Shown here: one piece after another, positions 44,672 to 54,874 of the stretch
Numbering within the stretch: the stretch's first letter is position 1
Layout of the letters: every line of letters begins with the position of its first letter
Origin: Lentilactobacillus parabuchneri DSM 5707 = NBRC 107865
GTDB taxonomy: Bacteria > Bacillota > Bacilli > Lactobacillales > Lactobacillaceae
NCBI RefSeq assembly: GCF_001435315.1
Contig: NZ_AZGK01000001.1
Span: 438,491-502,490 of the forward strand
Direction of reading: 5' to 3'
Length of the DNA stretch: 64,000 nucleotides
Translations under genes and position numbers: made by a program
Notes under the pieces: model-generated
Seen by the model: the letters and a program-made list of their open reading frames with translations, nothing else
The model's database searches: none
Told to the model about the DNA's origin: nothing

Positions 44672-46405
44672 CTAATGCACTGATTTGACCAATTTGCGGT
44701 TGGCCGTGATGTATTGACCATTTTTTAAGACAAAACGGGTTGTCAAATGATAACGCACAATTTTGACGGGTCTCACCAGCTTTCCATAGCGATAAGTTGT
44801 GACGTGACCAGTTAAATTTTGGTGACGGTATCCCTTAACGCCCCTTGGATTGATCACTCTAATTTTTGTGTGTTTGCCTTGATAGTACACTGGGCGGACA
44901 TACTGTTCATTTGCGGTGATATACCCACGTTTGCCATCGGAGCGACTCAAATGATTAACATCACGGACCCGATATCGAAGCTGGCCATTCTTCGATCTGG
45001 CATATCCGGTCACCACAAACATTGGCCGGGCGTGGCGCTTTTGTTTGGCGTAACTAAATAACCGGTTATATTTCGCAAAGTTAACTGACTTGTATAAACC
45101 AATTCGTTTTAGCGCATAAACAACCGTCCCTTTTGAAACAAGTTTGCCAGCCTTTTCCGAAACCATGTTCGACCGCGTCAGTGTTGACGACTTTTCATGT
45201 GTTTGAGAACCTTTGACCGCAGATTTTTCACCGTTGTGTTCGGCCTTTGCAGTTTTTGCGGTTACCGTTGATTTCATGACGAGATCTGCTGATGATTTTG
45301 TTGGCAGTTGAACCCTCTCAGATGGCTTGATTACCGTTTGATTTGGCGTGACAACGGGTGTCGCTGGGCCCTGTGACACCACGTTAGCTGTTTTGTGATC
45401 TCTGGGCGCCGGGCGCAACTCCGGAACCGCCGGCTTGTGATTGCCTGGATTGTTGACGCGCTTTTCTTTTTCAGTCTGCTCAGTTTTGTTCCGACGCGGC
45501 TGACTATCACCGTTAGTCGCCTCTGTTGCGGGTTTATCCGTTGCTGCCAGGTTTTTGGTAACTGGCTGGGTCGGCTTTCCGTGATCGACCGCCAGCTCCT
45601 TAGTTTGGCCATCAGACTTTTCGTTCTTAGAAGGAATCTGACCGGTGGATGCAACTTCAGGTTGCTGCGGGGTGAGTGGTTTAGGTAAGTTTGAAATTGA
45701 GACTTCGCTCGTTGTTTCACCCACGACATGCTGGGAGGGTGCCTGTTTTGTTGGTTCTGCAGGTTCTGTGCGCGCTGTTCCCTGTTCGCCCTTTGGCAGA
45801 TAGAAGAACGTCACTTTATAGGTCGGATCTTTTAATTCCTGGAACGTAAACGTGACTGAATTGTCCGGATTCTTGACAAAATATTGGTTCGGAAGCTCAA
45901 CGTTATCTAGTATATAACCTTCAATTTGTTTGGGAACAAGCGTGACCTTATCGGCATAATGCAGTGTCTTAATGTCTGTTGACATAACATAGCGTTTTTT
46001 ACTCTCAACGTAATTAATATTGACAGTTGCGGTATATAGCCCGGTACTTTGTGACCGATAGCGGATCTTGATTGGATCGCCCTGACTTTGATTGGTCTTC
46101 GGCACTAGATTGGACTCCGAATTGGCAGGAACATAATTCTTCAATGCTGGTGCTTCAAACTTTTCTCCAACAGTTCCAGTCATTTTAATCGGCCTGGTGC
46201 CGGGTACATTTGCCCAGCTGCCATCTCGATCAAGCTGATACTGTGGCTGAACGTAAAATGTGACCTGTTGCGTTTTAATGGCCGTACGCTGTTCTTGGGC
46301 ATCCGCCTTGACTAAAGTCGGTGATTGCCACAACATCATACCGCCAATGGTTGCCAAAACAACTGGTGCCAAATACTTAACTCTTTGTCGCTTCAAATAA
46401 TTCAT
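44672..46405 (-). CDS. Secreted cell-surface protein with MucBP-like region and DUF5776 cell-wall repeats
   Basis: A 577-residue exported protein. The signal peptide is about residues 1-34 (APVVLATIGGMMLWQSPTLVKA). Beta-rich modules follow at about 40-210, including VTFYVQPQYQLDRDG and TYKVTFFYLPKG, which resemble MucBP-type domains. A Pro/Thr/Lys/Glu-rich linker spans about 210-410. The basic Tyr/Lys-rich C-terminus of about 150 residues (GTVVYALKRIGLYKS, GKRGYITANEQYVRPVYY) matches DUF5776 cell-wall-associated domains. There is no LPXTG motif, so attachment is probably non-covalent through the cationic C-terminus. A role in adhesion is a guess. AAGGGGAAACG precedes the ATG. Confidence 0.8.
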   Translation of the reverse strand: MNYLKRQRVKYLAPVVLATIGGMMLWQSPTLVKADAQEQRTAIKTQQVTFYVQPQYQLDRDGSWANVPGTRPIKMTGTVGEKFEAPALKNYVPANSESNLVPKTNQSQGDPIKIRYRSQSTGLYTATVNINYVESKKRYVMSTDIKTLHYADKVTLVPKQIEGYILDNVELPNQYFVKNPDNSVTFTFQELKDPTYKVTFFYLPKGEQGTARTEPAEPTKQAPSQHVVGETTSEVSISNLPKPLTPQQPEVASTGQIPSKNEKSDGQTKELAVDHGKPTQPVTKNLAATDKPATEATNGDSQPRRNKTEQTEKEKRVNNPGNHKPAVPELRPAPRDHKTANVVSQGPATPVVTPNQTVIKPSERVQLPTKSSADLVMKSTVTAKTAKAEHNGEKSAVKGSQTHEKSSTLTRSNMVSEKAGKLVSKGTVVYALKRIGLYKSVNFAKYNRLFSYAKQKRHARPMFVVTGYARSKNGQLRYRVRDVNHLSRSDGKRGYITANEQYVRPVYYQGKHTKIRVINPRGVKGYRHQNLTGHVTTYRYGKLVRPVKIVRYHLTTRFVLKNGQYITANRKLVKSVH

Positions 46406-46515
46406 AATCGTTTCCCCTTTATATTTAATTCAAACAGGCCCTCTCGTCCCGTTCATAATTATATATACGCAAGAAACGCTGGATATTTTTTTATTTTTCT
46501 GATTATTTTGATTTT

Positions 46516-46556
46516 TTCTAAACAAAAAGGCTGAGACACGAATTCATGTCCCAGCC
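46516..46556 (-). terminator. Terminator after leuS
   Basis: On the minus strand GGGCTGGGACATGAATTCGTGTCTCAGCC forms a stem followed by TTTTTG, 67 bp past the leuS stop. Confidence 0.78.
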
Positions 46557-46622
46557 CGATTTGTTCAAATATGCCTCAGGTAAACTGTGCGCCAAAAGTT
46601 ATCTTCCGACCGCATCAGTCAC

Positions 46623-49043
46623 TTATCCAACAACAATATTCACAATTTTATTTGGAATTACAATGACCTTACGAATCGTCTTGCCTTCAAGGTACTTTTC
46701 AACATTTTCATCTTGTTTAGCTGCTTTTTCAACTTGATCCTGAGCTGCATCACGGTCGATCTCAATGTGTGAACGGACTTTACCGTTGACTTGAACTACC
46801 ATTTGAACGGTGTTTTCAACCAGCTTGGAAGCATCGTAAGTTGGCCAAGCTTCATACGTAATTGTCTCATCATGTCCTAAGAGGCTCCACAACTCTTCAG
46901 CAATATGCGGGGCAACTGGTGACAATAATTTAACGAAACCTTCCATGTAGTCGATTGGAAGCGAATCAGCCTTATAGGCGTCGTTAACGAAGACCATCAT
47001 CTGAGAAATGCCGACGTTAAATCGCATGTGACTAAAATCATCAGACACAATTTTGACGGTTTGGTTGTAAATTTTGTCGAGCTTGCCATCATTAATGGTC
47101 GTCACACGATCACGCAGATGGTTATTATCATCAATCAACAAGCGCCAAACCCGGTCGAGCCAATGGTAGGCACCATGAATTCCTTCAGTACTCCAAGGCT
47201 TGGCAGCGTCAATTGGGCCCATGAACATTTCATAAACCCGTAGCGTATCGGCACCATATTCGTCAACGATGTCATCTGGGTTGATCACATTTCCTTTTGA
47301 TTTGGACATCTTTTCGTGGTTGGTTCCCAAAATCATCCCTTGGTTAACCAGCTTCTGGAATGGTTCTTTGGTTGGCACAACTCCTAAATCATAAAGGAAC
47401 TTATGCCAGAATCTTGCGTATAGCAAATGTAGTACCGCATGCTCGGCACCACCGACATAGAGATCAACAGGTGACCAATATTTCAACTTTTCAGGAGACG
47501 CAATCGCTTTGTCGTTATGAGGATCCATGTAACGCAACCAGTACCATGAGCTTCCGGCCCATTGCGGCATGGTGTTGGTTTCTCGTTTCCCTTTGCGGCC
47601 GTTTTCATCAACGACATTTACCCAGTCATCCAAATTAGCAAGTGGGCTTTCTTTACCGCCGGAAGTTTGAATATCCTTGGCTTTTGGTAGGCGAAGTGGT
47701 AATTCATCTTCCGGAACCAGCGTGGTTTCGCCATCTTCCCAGTGAATTACCGGAATTGGTTCACCCCAGTAACGTTGACGGCTGAAAATCCAGTCTCGAA
47801 GTCGGTAGTTGACCTTTTCGTGGCCGGCCTTATGTTCGGTTAACCAATCAATCGCTGCTTTGATAGCCTCGTCTTTGCCCATGCCGTCAAGGAACCCTGA
47901 ATTAAAGTGGGGACCATCGCCGGTAAATGCGGCTTCATCGGTATTACCACCTTCAATAACCGGCACAATTGGCAGACCGAATTTCTTGGCAAAATCATAG
48001 TCACGATCATCATGAGCAGGAACGGCCATAATTGCACCGGTTCCATATGATTCAAGGACGTAATCACCAATCCAAATTGGCACTTCCTTGCCGTTCATTG
48101 GGTTAATTCCGTAAGCACCGGTAAATACCCCACTCTTATCTTTGTTTAAATCCGTTCGTTCCAAGTCAGATTTACGAGAAACTTCTTCTTGATAAGCCTT
48201 TACCTGATCGGCTTGTTCCGGCGTGGTAATCTTTGCCACCAACTCGTGTTCAGGTGCCAAAACCATGTATGTAGCGCCAAACAGGGTGTCTGGACGAGTC
48301 GTGAAGACCTCGACTTGATCATCCGGATGGCCTTTAACACCGAAGAAAACACTAGCGCCTCGTGAACGACCAATCCAATTGCGTTGCTGTTCCTTGATGC
48401 TTTCCGGCCAATCCAAGTCATCAAGATCGTCAATTAAGCGGTCGGCATATGCGGTAATCTTTAAGACCCACTGACGCATTGGGACACGGTATACTGGGTA
48501 ACCGCCACGTTCCGTCTTGCCGTCAACAACTTCTTCGTTGGCAACCACGGTACCCCCCATGAAGTCTGGAGCCCAGTTGACTTCAATGTTATCTTCATAA
48601 GCTAAACCACGCTTGTAAAGCTGTTCAAAAATCCATTGTGTCCACTTGTAGTAGCTTGGATCCGTGGTATTAATTTCACGATCCCAATCATATGAAAATC
48701 CAAGCGACCGAATCTGGCGCTTGAAGGTCTTAATATTTTTCGCCGTGAAATCCCGTGGATTGTGGCCGGTCTTTAACGCATACTGTTCAGCGGGTAATCC
48801 AAACGCATCCCATCCCATTGGATGAAGAACATTTTTGCCCTGCATACGTTTCATTCTGGCCATAATATCTGTCGCCGTGTAGCCTTCTGGATGGCCAACG
48901 TGAAGTCCCTGACCTGATGGATAAGGAAACATATCCAAGACATAGTATTTCTCTTTGTCGGCATTTTCTGTCGTCTTAAATGTTTTATGTTCTTTCCAAT
49001 AATGTTGCCATTTTCGCTCAATTACCTCATGATTGTATGCCAT
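46623..49043 (-). CDS. leuS: Leucyl-tRNA synthetase
   Basis: An 806-residue class I synthetase. The HIGH motif is in [13 protein letters not shown] and the KMSKS motif in [10 protein letters not shown]. The central CP1 editing domain contains [13 protein letters not shown] and [13 protein letters not shown], followed by anticodon-binding and C-terminal domains. It charges tRNA-Leu and edits mischarged products. The ATG at 49041-49043 follows AAAGGTGG. A T-box leader controls it, and it appears monocistronic. Confidence 0.97.
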   Translation of the reverse strand: MAYNHEVIERKWQHYWKEHKTFKTTENADKEKYYVLDMFPYPSGQGLHVGHPEGYTATDIMARMKRMQGKNVLHPMGWDAFGLPAEQYALKTGHNPRDFTAKNIKTFKRQIRSLGFSYDWDREINTTDPSYYKWTQWIFEQLYKRGLAYEDNIEVNWAPDFMGGTVVANEEVVDGKTERGGYPVYRVPMRQWVLKITAYADRLIDDLDDLDWPESIKEQQRNWIGRSRGASVFFGVKGHPDDQVEVFTTRPDTLFGATYMVLAPEHELVAKITTPEQADQVKAYQEEVSRKSDLERTDLNKDKSGVFTGAYGINPMNGKEVPIWIGDYVLESYGTGAIMAVPAHDDRDYDFAKKFGLPIVPVIEGGNTDEAAFTGDGPHFNSGFLDGMGKDEAIKAAIDWLTEHKAGHEKVNYRLRDWIFSRQRYWGEPIPVIHWEDGETTLVPEDELPLRLPKAKDIQTSGGKESPLANLDDWVNVVDENGRKGKRETNTMPQWAGSSWYWLRYMDPHNDKAIASPEKLKYWSPVDLYVGGAEHAVLHLLYARFWHKFLYDLGVVPTKEPFQKLVNQGMILGTNHEKMSKSKGNVINPDDIVDEYGADTLRVYEMFMGPIDAAKPWSTEGIHGAYHWLDRVWRLLIDDNNHLRDRVTTINDGKLDKIYNQTVKIVSDDFSHMRFNVGISQMMVFVNDAYKADSLPIDYMEGFVKLLSPVAPHIAEELWSLLGHDETITYEAWPTYDASKLVENTVQMVVQVNGKVRSHIEIDRDAAQDQVEKAAKQDENVEKYLEGKTIRKVIVIPNKIVNIVVG

Positions 49044-49080
49044 TTTGCAATTGCCACCTTTCAATATTTTTCAAGATATG

Positions 49081-49335
49081 AAAAAAGTCCCATAAGAAAC
49101 CACACTGGGCTTCTTATAGGACGATTTATCGCGGTACCACCTATATTCTCAATTACTTGAGCACTCGGATCAATAACGGCGATAAACCGGCGTGGCTTAC
49201 TTTGTTCGGCCAGGCACTCGACGATGAGTTCACCACCACCTGCTCTGAGTTCGCAGCACCCACTCAGTTTCTGGATAACAAGTCGTTAGTTACTAATTCG
49301 TCTCTGCATTTTCACAAATTGAAATTATTGCCTAT
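49081..49335 (-). promoter_or_regulatory. T-box leader of leuS
   Basis: On the minus strand AGGTGGTACCGCG (complement of 49131-49143) is the T-box sequence. The terminator GTCCTATAAGAAG ... TTTCTTATGGGAC plus a T run lies at 49081-49122. The upstream stem I contains CAGAGACG and AGTAA elements, and GAACTCATC places a CTC (Leu) specifier at 49226-49228. Uncharged tRNA-Leu should relieve termination. The window also carries tRNA-Leu(CAG) at 19394-19477. The gap between leuS and the PAP2 gene is filled by this leader and its promoter. Confidence 0.88.
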
Positions 49336-49406
49336 TATCATAACAAAACGTTCAGTAAAAAACAACTGCCCAGCGTGCTATAATTTTAGATATTGGAGTG
49401 AAAAAC

Positions 49407-50048
49407 ATGAAAAAACAATCTCAATTAGGATTTAATTTAACGGCCGGCGTTTCCCTGGTCATCTTTCTGATGTTGGCTTATGGCGTCTTGTTTCACCAGA
49501 CCTGGATTCACACGTTTGATCAATACTTTGGTCACGCAGTCCGAAGATTTATCAGTCCAGGGCTATCGACTTTTATGATTCATTTTACTAAATTTGGCAA
49601 CTTTACTTCGTTACTCGGCTTTACGGTCGGGGCGGGATTGATTTTATTTTTAGTCCGCCGAATTAAAGCGGCGCTGTTCCTCTTAATTAATGGCGTACTC
49701 CTAGCTGGACCCGTCAACGTTTTAGTCAAACACTTCATTAATCGCCCGCGGCCAACGTTACCCCACATGGTCACTGTTCATTCAAGCAGTTTTCCCAGCG
49801 GCCATTCAATGAGTATCATGCTCGTCGCCGGCAGTCTAATCCTGATTGCCAACCGACTCTTGAAAAACGCGACAACCAAGCTGATTGTGGGGATTTTGCT
49901 GGCAATCATTATTTTGGGGATTGGCATCAGCCGGATCTATGTCGGGGTGCACTTTGCCAGTGACGTCTTGGGTGGTTGGAGTTTAGGCTTCGTAACGTTA
50001 GCCATCTCACGTTATTGCTTTAATCGATTTGGAGGTGGGATTGCATGA
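49407..50048 (+). CDS. PAP2 family membrane phosphatase
   Basis: A 213-residue protein with six membrane segments and the three PAP2 motifs: KHFINRPRP, PSGHSMS and SRIYVGVHFASDVLGG. It dephosphorylates lipid phosphates on the outer membrane side, undecaprenyl pyrophosphate being a common substrate in Gram-positives. That would recycle the peptidoglycan carrier, but the lipid is not certain. The ATG follows TTGGAGTG. It overlaps the next gene by 4 bp. Confidence 0.88.
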   Translation: MKKQSQLGFNLTAGVSLVIFLMLAYGVLFHQTWIHTFDQYFGHAVRRFISPGLSTFMIHFTKFGNFTSLLGFTVGAGLILFLVRRIKAALFLLINGVLLAGPVNVLVKHFINRPRPTLPHMVTVHSSSFPSGHSMSIMLVAGSLILIANRLLKNATTKLIVGILLAIIILGIGISRIYVGVHFASDVLGGWSLGFVTLAISRYCFNRFGGGIA

Positions 50049-50620
50049 AACAGTTATTATCCGCACTGGACTTCAGCCACGAACTGTTATCGCAAGTGGT
50101 CAGTTATGGCGATACGGTCGTTGACTGCACCGTTGGAAATGGTCATGATACCCTATTTTTAGCAAATTTGGTTGGCACGGACGGGACCGTCTATGGATTT
50201 GATATTCAGGCCCAGGCAATTGAAAATACCAAGGCGCTGCTTCGCAAAACTCCACCCAGTGCTAAAAACATTTTTTTATATAATATCAGTCATTCAAAAG
50301 TGGATGAAATTCTGCCCTACCAAACCATGATTTCAGCAGCCATTTTCAATCTTGGTTATTTACCAGGGGGCGATAAAACGATCGTCACCTATCCGGAAAC
50401 CACGATTGAGGCAATTAAGGGTTGTTTAAATCACCTGGCTCATAATGGGCTGGTCATTGTGGTTGCCTACTATGGCCATCCAGGCGGTGAACGCGAAAAA
50501 AACACCGTCCTCGAATTTGGCAGTCAACTAGACCAAAAACGGTACAGTGTTTTAAAGTATAGCTTTTTAAATCAAACCCATTGGCCACCGATTTTGATGG
50601 CCATTCAGCGGATCGATTAA
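50045..50620 (+). CDS. mnmM: Class I SAM methyltransferase, YtqB/MnmM type
   Basis: A 191-residue Rossmann-fold methyltransferase. SAM motif I is VVDCTVGNGHDT, the acidic ribose-binding residue is in VYGFDIQ, and the substrate region has FNLGYLPGGDK and VAYYGHPGG. This matches the YtqB family, which methylates the wobble uridine side chain of tRNA (5-aminomethyl-2-thiouridine to mnm5s2U). Its ATG overlaps the PAP2 stop, so they are co-transcribed although functionally unrelated. It converges with the MFS gene and overlaps its stop by 4 bp. Confidence 0.85.
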   Translation: MKQLLSALDFSHELLSQVVSYGDTVVDCTVGNGHDTLFLANLVGTDGTVYGFDIQAQAIENTKALLRKTPPSAKNIFLYNISHSKVDEILPYQTMISAAIFNLGYLPGGDKTIVTYPETTIEAIKGCLNHLAHNGLVIVVAYYGHPGGEREKNTVLEFGSQLDQKRYSVLKYSFLNQTHWPPILMAIQRID

Positions 50621-52095
50621 TTGATTCGCTGTTTTTTATTGCGCCGGTCAGCTAAATTAACTGCATAAGCGATGACAATTAAAATCAGACCGACGACGAA
50701 CACATTGTGCAACGAGTTATACAGAATTTCTCGCAAATGAGGCAGCACTTTTTCACCTAATTCGTGGGCAGTCAACGGATTAATCAACTTGTCCATCATC
50801 TTAAGCGACGTCCCGTCAGTTTGGCGGACACCTCGTAACATCGTCGTGTTCATGACGATGCCAAATACTGAAATCATCAAGGTTTGTCCAAGGGTTCGGC
50901 AAAGCGTATTAAATGAAGTCGCCACCCCAATTTGAGTGGGCTTAACTTCGTTTTGGACGCTGATAATCGACGTGGTGACCGTTAAACCAAATCCGGTACC
51001 AACGATCATTGAAATGCCTAAAAAGGCCACAAACGGCGTATAGGCCGGAATCAGGACCATAATAACGGCACCCACCAGGATAAAGAACAAACTGAGGTTA
51101 ATAATTCGATACGGTGACGTCTTGGCTAATAATTTGCCGGCAAGAAACGACCCGACGATCCACATCAATGAACTTGGGGTAACCGCAAAACCAGCCATGG
51201 AGGCCCTCAGTCCGAGTATTCCCTGCGTCCAATCGGGCAAATAAACTTCATAGCCGATCAGAAAGCCACTGACCAGAAAAACCACGATGTTTTGAACAAC
51301 AAACGTCCGGTTGTCAAACAGCTCCATTGGAATTAACGGGTCTTTGGCCAGGCGTTCCGTTCTGATAAACATCACAAAGGAAATAATAGCGACCAAAAAG
51401 CAGACGGCAACAATCTTCCAATTAATCGGATCCTGGCCGACTAATTGAAACGCGTACATGACTGCCAGTAACATGACTGTGAGCCAACTGGTGCCGGCAA
51501 TATCCATTTTAGTCGAGGCATGCTGTTTTTCTTCGTGGAGGAAAAATTGCACCATTACCATCACAATCAAACCGATTGGCAGGTTAATAAAAAAGATCCA
51601 GTGCCAGCTCAAACGATCAACAATAAAGCCACCCAACAGCGGGGCGATAACAGAAGCAATCCCCCATGCTGACGAGTTTAGCCCCAGCACCTGAGCGCGT
51701 TTTTCCAATGGATAGATGTCTGCGATAATTGTATTTGAAATTGGCATAATCGATCCGGCACCGATTCCCTGAATGGCCCGCCAAAAAATCAAAACCAGCA
51801 TCGAATTGGAAAGTCCAGACATGACCGAGCCAAAAATGAAAATCAAAATTCCCACAATAAACATCGGCTTGCGACCAAAACTATCGGCCAATTTACCGTA
51901 GATTGGTGTCGCAATTGCGTTGGTAAGTAAAAAGATCGAAAAGACCCAGTTCATGAGGGAAACCCCACGCAAATCACCAACGATAGTCGGCATGGCCGTT
52001 GAAACAATGGTCCCTTCGATCGCTGCCATAAAAGTGGCAATGAACAGAGCGATTGTCACTAATGTCACGTTACTTTTTGTCGCTGTTTTCGTCAT
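50617..52095 (-). CDS. MFS multidrug exporter, DHA2 (14-helix) family
   Basis: A 492-residue transporter with 14 predicted helices. The N-terminal motifs are AAIEGTIVSTAMPTI (DHA2 motif D1-like), KLADSFGRKPMF (motif A) and FWRAIQGIGAGSIMPI. Members export drugs, dyes or metabolites using proton antiport. AAGGGG lies upstream of the ATG. It stands alone and no regulator is adjacent. Substrate unknown. Confidence 0.9.
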   Translation of the reverse strand: MTKTATKSNVTLVTIALFIATFMAAIEGTIVSTAMPTIVGDLRGVSLMNWVFSIFLLTNAIATPIYGKLADSFGRKPMFIVGILIFIFGSVMSGLSNSMLVLIFWRAIQGIGAGSIMPISNTIIADIYPLEKRAQVLGLNSSAWGIASVIAPLLGGFIVDRLSWHWIFFINLPIGLIVMVMVQFFLHEEKQHASTKMDIAGTSWLTVMLLAVMYAFQLVGQDPINWKIVAVCFLVAIISFVMFIRTERLAKDPLIPMELFDNRTFVVQNIVVFLVSGFLIGYEVYLPDWTQGILGLRASMAGFAVTPSSLMWIVGSFLAGKLLAKTSPYRIINLSLFFILVGAVIMVLIPAYTPFVAFLGISMIVGTGFGLTVTTSIISVQNEVKPTQIGVATSFNTLCRTLGQTLMISVFGIVMNTTMLRGVRQTDGTSLKMMDKLINPLTAHELGEKVLPHLREILYNSLHNVFVVGLILIVIAYAVNLADRRNKKQRIN

Positions 52096-52124
52096 GAAAT
52101 GACCCCTTTTTTCTCTAAATTAAA

Positions 52125-52158
52125 CAAAAAAATGCCCTTGAATTTTCAAGGGCGTTTT
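52125..52158 (-). terminator. Terminator after metK
   Basis: The hairpin GCCCTTGAAAATTCAAGGGC is followed by seven T on the minus strand, 18 bp past the metK stop. Confidence 0.92.
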
Positions 52159-52171
52159 GCTTGTCAGCTGT

Positions 52172-53362
52172 TTATAACTTGAAATAATCTTTTAACGCAT
52201 CAACTTTATCGGTATGTTCCCAAGGAAGATCAATATCGGTTCTTCCAAAGTGGCCGTAAGCAGCCGTTTGTTCATAAATCGGTCGCTTCAAATCAAGCAT
52301 CTTAATAATTCCTGCAGGTCGTAAATCAAACATGGCCCGGGTAGCATCAATCAACTTTTCTTCCGGAACTTTGCCAGTCCCAAAAGTATTGATGTCGATC
52401 GATACCGGCTTGGCAACACCAATTGCATAGGCTAACTGGATTTCTGCTTCATCAGCCAATCCGGCAGCGACAATGTTTTTGGCAATGTAGCGGGCTGCAT
52501 AACTGGCGGAACGGTCAACCTTGGTTGCGTCCTTGCCGGAAAATGCGCCACCACCATGGTGGGCAAAGCCGCCGTAAGTATCAACGATAATCTTTCGGCC
52601 GGTCAAGCCGGCATCCCCTTGAGGGCCACCGATGACAAAACGGCCGGTTGGGTTAACCAAATAACGAGTCTTATCGTCAAGATACTTGGCAGGAATAACC
52701 TGCTTAATGATCTGATTGATCACGTCATTTCGAACCTGGTCCAAGCGAACACCATCGTCGTGTTGGGTACTTAAAACGACCGTATCAACCCGTTCCGGCT
52801 TTCCGTCATCATTGTATTCAACCGTTACTTCGGCTTTGGCATCCGGGCCAAGGTAGCCGATTTCGCCACTCTTACGCAGGGATGCTTGTTTTCTCATCAG
52901 CTGATGAGATAACGAGATTGGGAGCGGCATCAATTCTGGTGTTTCGTTAATGGCATAACCAAACATCAAGCCCTGATCCCCGGCACCAATCTGGTCGAGT
53001 GGATCGTTGTTGCCTTCACGTTGTTCCAACGCGTCGTCAACGCCAAGGGCAATATCCGGCGATTGACCATCCAGGGCCACAATGACAGCACATGAATCAC
53101 CGTCAAAGCCATAACGACCGTGGGTATAGCCAATTCGCTTAATTGTATTTCGAACCACTTTTTGAATATCCACATAGGCAGTGGTCGAAATTTCACCAAA
53201 CACAAACACCAGTCCTGTGGTGACTGATGTCTCACATGCAACCCGGGCATCCGGGTCCTTTGCTAACAAGGCATCCAAAATTGCATCACTGATTTGATCA
53301 GCAATCTTATCCGGATGGCCCTCTGAAACTGATTCCGAAGTAAATAAATGTTTTTCACGCAT
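52172..53362 (-). CDS. metK: S-adenosylmethionine synthetase
   Basis: A 396-residue enzyme making SAM from methionine and ATP. Its motifs are [32 protein letters not shown] and [17 protein letters not shown]. The ATG at 53360-53362 lies 7 nt after GGGGG, and that Shine-Dalgarno sequence is part of a SAM-sensing riboswitch. An open frame continues upstream across the leader but is not translated sequence. A terminator follows. Confidence 0.97.
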   Translation of the reverse strand: MREKHLFTSESVSEGHPDKIADQISDAILDALLAKDPDARVACETSVTTGLVFVFGEISTTAYVDIQKVVRNTIKRIGYTHGRYGFDGDSCAVIVALDGQSPDIALGVDDALEQREGNNDPLDQIGAGDQGLMFGYAINETPELMPLPISLSHQLMRKQASLRKSGEIGYLGPDAKAEVTVEYNDDGKPERVDTVVLSTQHDDGVRLDQVRNDVINQIIKQVIPAKYLDDKTRYLVNPTGRFVIGGPQGDAGLTGRKIIVDTYGGFAHHGGGAFSGKDATKVDRSASYAARYIAKNIVAAGLADEAEIQLAYAIGVAKPVSIDINTFGTGKVPEEKLIDATRAMFDLRPAGIIKMLDLKRPIYEQTAAYGHFGRTDIDLPWEHTDKVDALKDYFKL

Positions 53363-53370
53363 TTCATTTT

Positions 53371-53441
53371 CCCCCTCTTTATTTTTAAGGTTACAAGGCT
53401 TCTTCACGCAGCGCGCGAATCCTATCGGGAACTCATAACTT
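53371..53441 (-). promoter_or_regulatory. SMK-box (SAM-III) riboswitch of metK
   Basis: The minus strand reads GTTATGAGTTCCCGATAGGATTC, then a GC-rich stem (GCGCGCTGCGTG), then GAAGCCTTGTAACCTT and AGAGGGGG ahead of the start. These blocks match the conserved core of the SMK box known from metK leaders of lactic acid bacteria. When SAM binds, the Shine-Dalgarno region pairs with the anti-SD and metK translation is blocked. The identification is by conserved sequence blocks and position. Confidence 0.9.
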
Positions 53442-53445
53442 TTCA

Positions 53446-53475
53446 ATCTTATCATAAAAAATTTTATTTTGTAAA
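53446..53475 (-). promoter_or_regulatory. Promoter of metK
   Basis: On the minus strand TTTACA (complement of 53470-53475), an 18-bp spacer and TAAGAT (complement of 53446-53451) lie just ahead of the SMK box. Confidence 0.7.
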
Positions 53476-53566
53476 CAATTTTTTAATTGGTCGTTGACCC
53501 CCACCCTGAAAAACATTACGATTAATTTTATAACAATCTTTCGAAAACTTAAGAAGGAGAATGCCC

Positions 53567-54271
53567 TTGTTAACCTTTAATCGATCAAGTTTGGCACAGT
53601 CCGTGTTTCGTATCATTTCACTTTTAATCATCTGGATGCTGTTTGCCAACGTTTCATTTAATCAATTTTTTCTCAACCCACAGCTTCGTCAACTCACCTT
53701 AATCGGACTGATTTTAGCGGTTTTGTTAAACGAAGTCTCCAGTCCAATCAAGACATTTTCCGTGATTGCGGTTAGTGACGTACTTTTAGTGATTCTTTTG
53801 GGATTTCTCTATTTTAAAACTGCTTCGGTCAATATTTGGCTGATCCTGATTGACTTTTTGTTGGCCAACGTCCTGTTGTTAAGCAAATTTATCGACGAAC
53901 CCCACTGTCGCTGGATTATCTACGGCTTCATCAGCGGCACCGGGCTGGTCTTTTTATTTAATCTTTCATACCACCATTATTTTTCACTGGTCTCGTTGAT
54001 GTACATCACTTTGATGATTTTTGCCAACATCTTTTTTTCGTACTATGCATTCATGAAAAAAGGCAGCCAGTTTTCAATGATCGTCATCTGCGTGCTCATC
54101 CTGCTGTTATGTTTGACGTTGGAAATTTCATTTTTTAAACTGCTGTTAATCACAATTGTGTTGGCATTTTACATTTTCTTCGAATCCAAGGTCAACCAGC
54201 GAAATCACGAAAAACGGGCCAATGTGTCGCGAATTTCATTTTTATTATTTTCAATGTTTGTCGTTCTTTAA
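53567..54271 (+). CDS. Polytopic membrane protein of unknown function
   Basis: A roughly 234-residue protein with about eight closely packed membrane helices, rich in Phe, Leu and Ile. It ends in a basic cytoplasmic stretch (ESKVNQRNHEKRANVSR) and one more hydrophobic segment. Not recognised. AAGGAG abuts an ATG at 53561, so the TTG at 53567 (7 nt away) is the likelier start. It is divergent from metK. The next gene lies about 130 bp downstream. Confidence 0.6.
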   Translation: MLTFNRSSLAQSVFRIISLLIIWMLFANVSFNQFFLNPQLRQLTLIGLILAVLLNEVSSPIKTFSVIAVSDVLLVILLGFLYFKTASVNIWLILIDFLLANVLLLSKFIDEPHCRWIIYGFISGTGLVFLFNLSYHHYFSLVSLMYITLMIFANIFFSYYAFMKKGSQFSMIVICVLILLLCLTLEISFFKLLLITIVLAFYIFFESKVNQRNHEKRANVSRISFLLFSMFVVL

Positions 54272-54398
54272 GGTTCATTTATTATAATTTTGTTAATATG
54301 ATTAATTTTGCGAAAAGAAATCTCAATAATCCGTCCAGCGCACTGCCAAGCGTGTAAGATAATTGTAAATTGATTAACTTGGTAAGGCGGTGAAAAGC

Positions 54399-54767
54399 GT
54401 GAATATTAAAGTAGTTGGTGACATCCGAATCGGAAAAATTCAACCTTCATTAACCGGTAACCCGATTGTCGACGATGTCTTAATTCAGCACTTCTGTGAC
54501 CAATTAAAAAAGCAGTTAACTTCCCTGCATTTATACGTTGACATCGTAGCTGACCATTTCTTCGACCCAACCAGTCAAAGTCCCGATATTATCTTGATGG
54601 ACAAGCGCATTATCGATGATCTTCCAGATGAACTTTTGATGAACTTTAAAATCATTGAGATTGAACACAACGATATTTTAAGAGGCAATGTCACAAACGC
54701 CATTGCAGCACTTAAACATTTCAACAGTGGTGGCACCCAGCTTGGGGAACACTTGTCAGCGATTTAA
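54399..54767 (+). CDS. Hypothetical alpha/beta protein
   Basis: A 122-residue soluble protein starting at GTG 54399, with AAGGCGG 8 nt upstream. Its alternation of hydrophobic strands and helices (IKVVGDIRIG, LYVDIVADHFF, DIILMDKRIIDDLP) suggests a small Rossmann-like or PTS-IIB-like fold. The phospho-acceptor cysteine expected of a PTS IIB domain is not in the N-terminal loop. Not recognised. It ends at a strong terminator. Confidence 0.55.
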   Translation: MNIKVVGDIRIGKIQPSLTGNPIVDDVLIQHFCDQLKKQLTSLHLYVDIVADHFFDPTSQSPDIILMDKRIIDDLPDELLMNFKIIEIEHNDILRGNVTNAIAALKHFNSGGTQLGEHLSAI

Positions 54768-54796
54768 ATCAACCACATTTAACAATTGAACAAACT

Positions 54797-54847
54797 AAAA
54801 ACTAGGTCTTTGAGTAAAACGCAAGTTTTGCTCAAAGACCTAGTTTG
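54797..54847. terminator. Bidirectional terminator
   Basis: A 20-bp near-perfect stem (ACTAGGTCTTTGAGTAAAAC and complement) with a 4-nt loop has A and T runs at both ends, between the hypothetical gene and the convergent corA. Confidence 0.92.
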
Positions 54848-54874
54848 GTGTTTTAACGATTATTTCAGAGATGG

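Noticed and set aside
53363-53455. Possible 31-residue N-terminal extension of MetK
   Set aside because: The sequence is the SMK riboswitch; MetK begins at the ATG after GGGGG.
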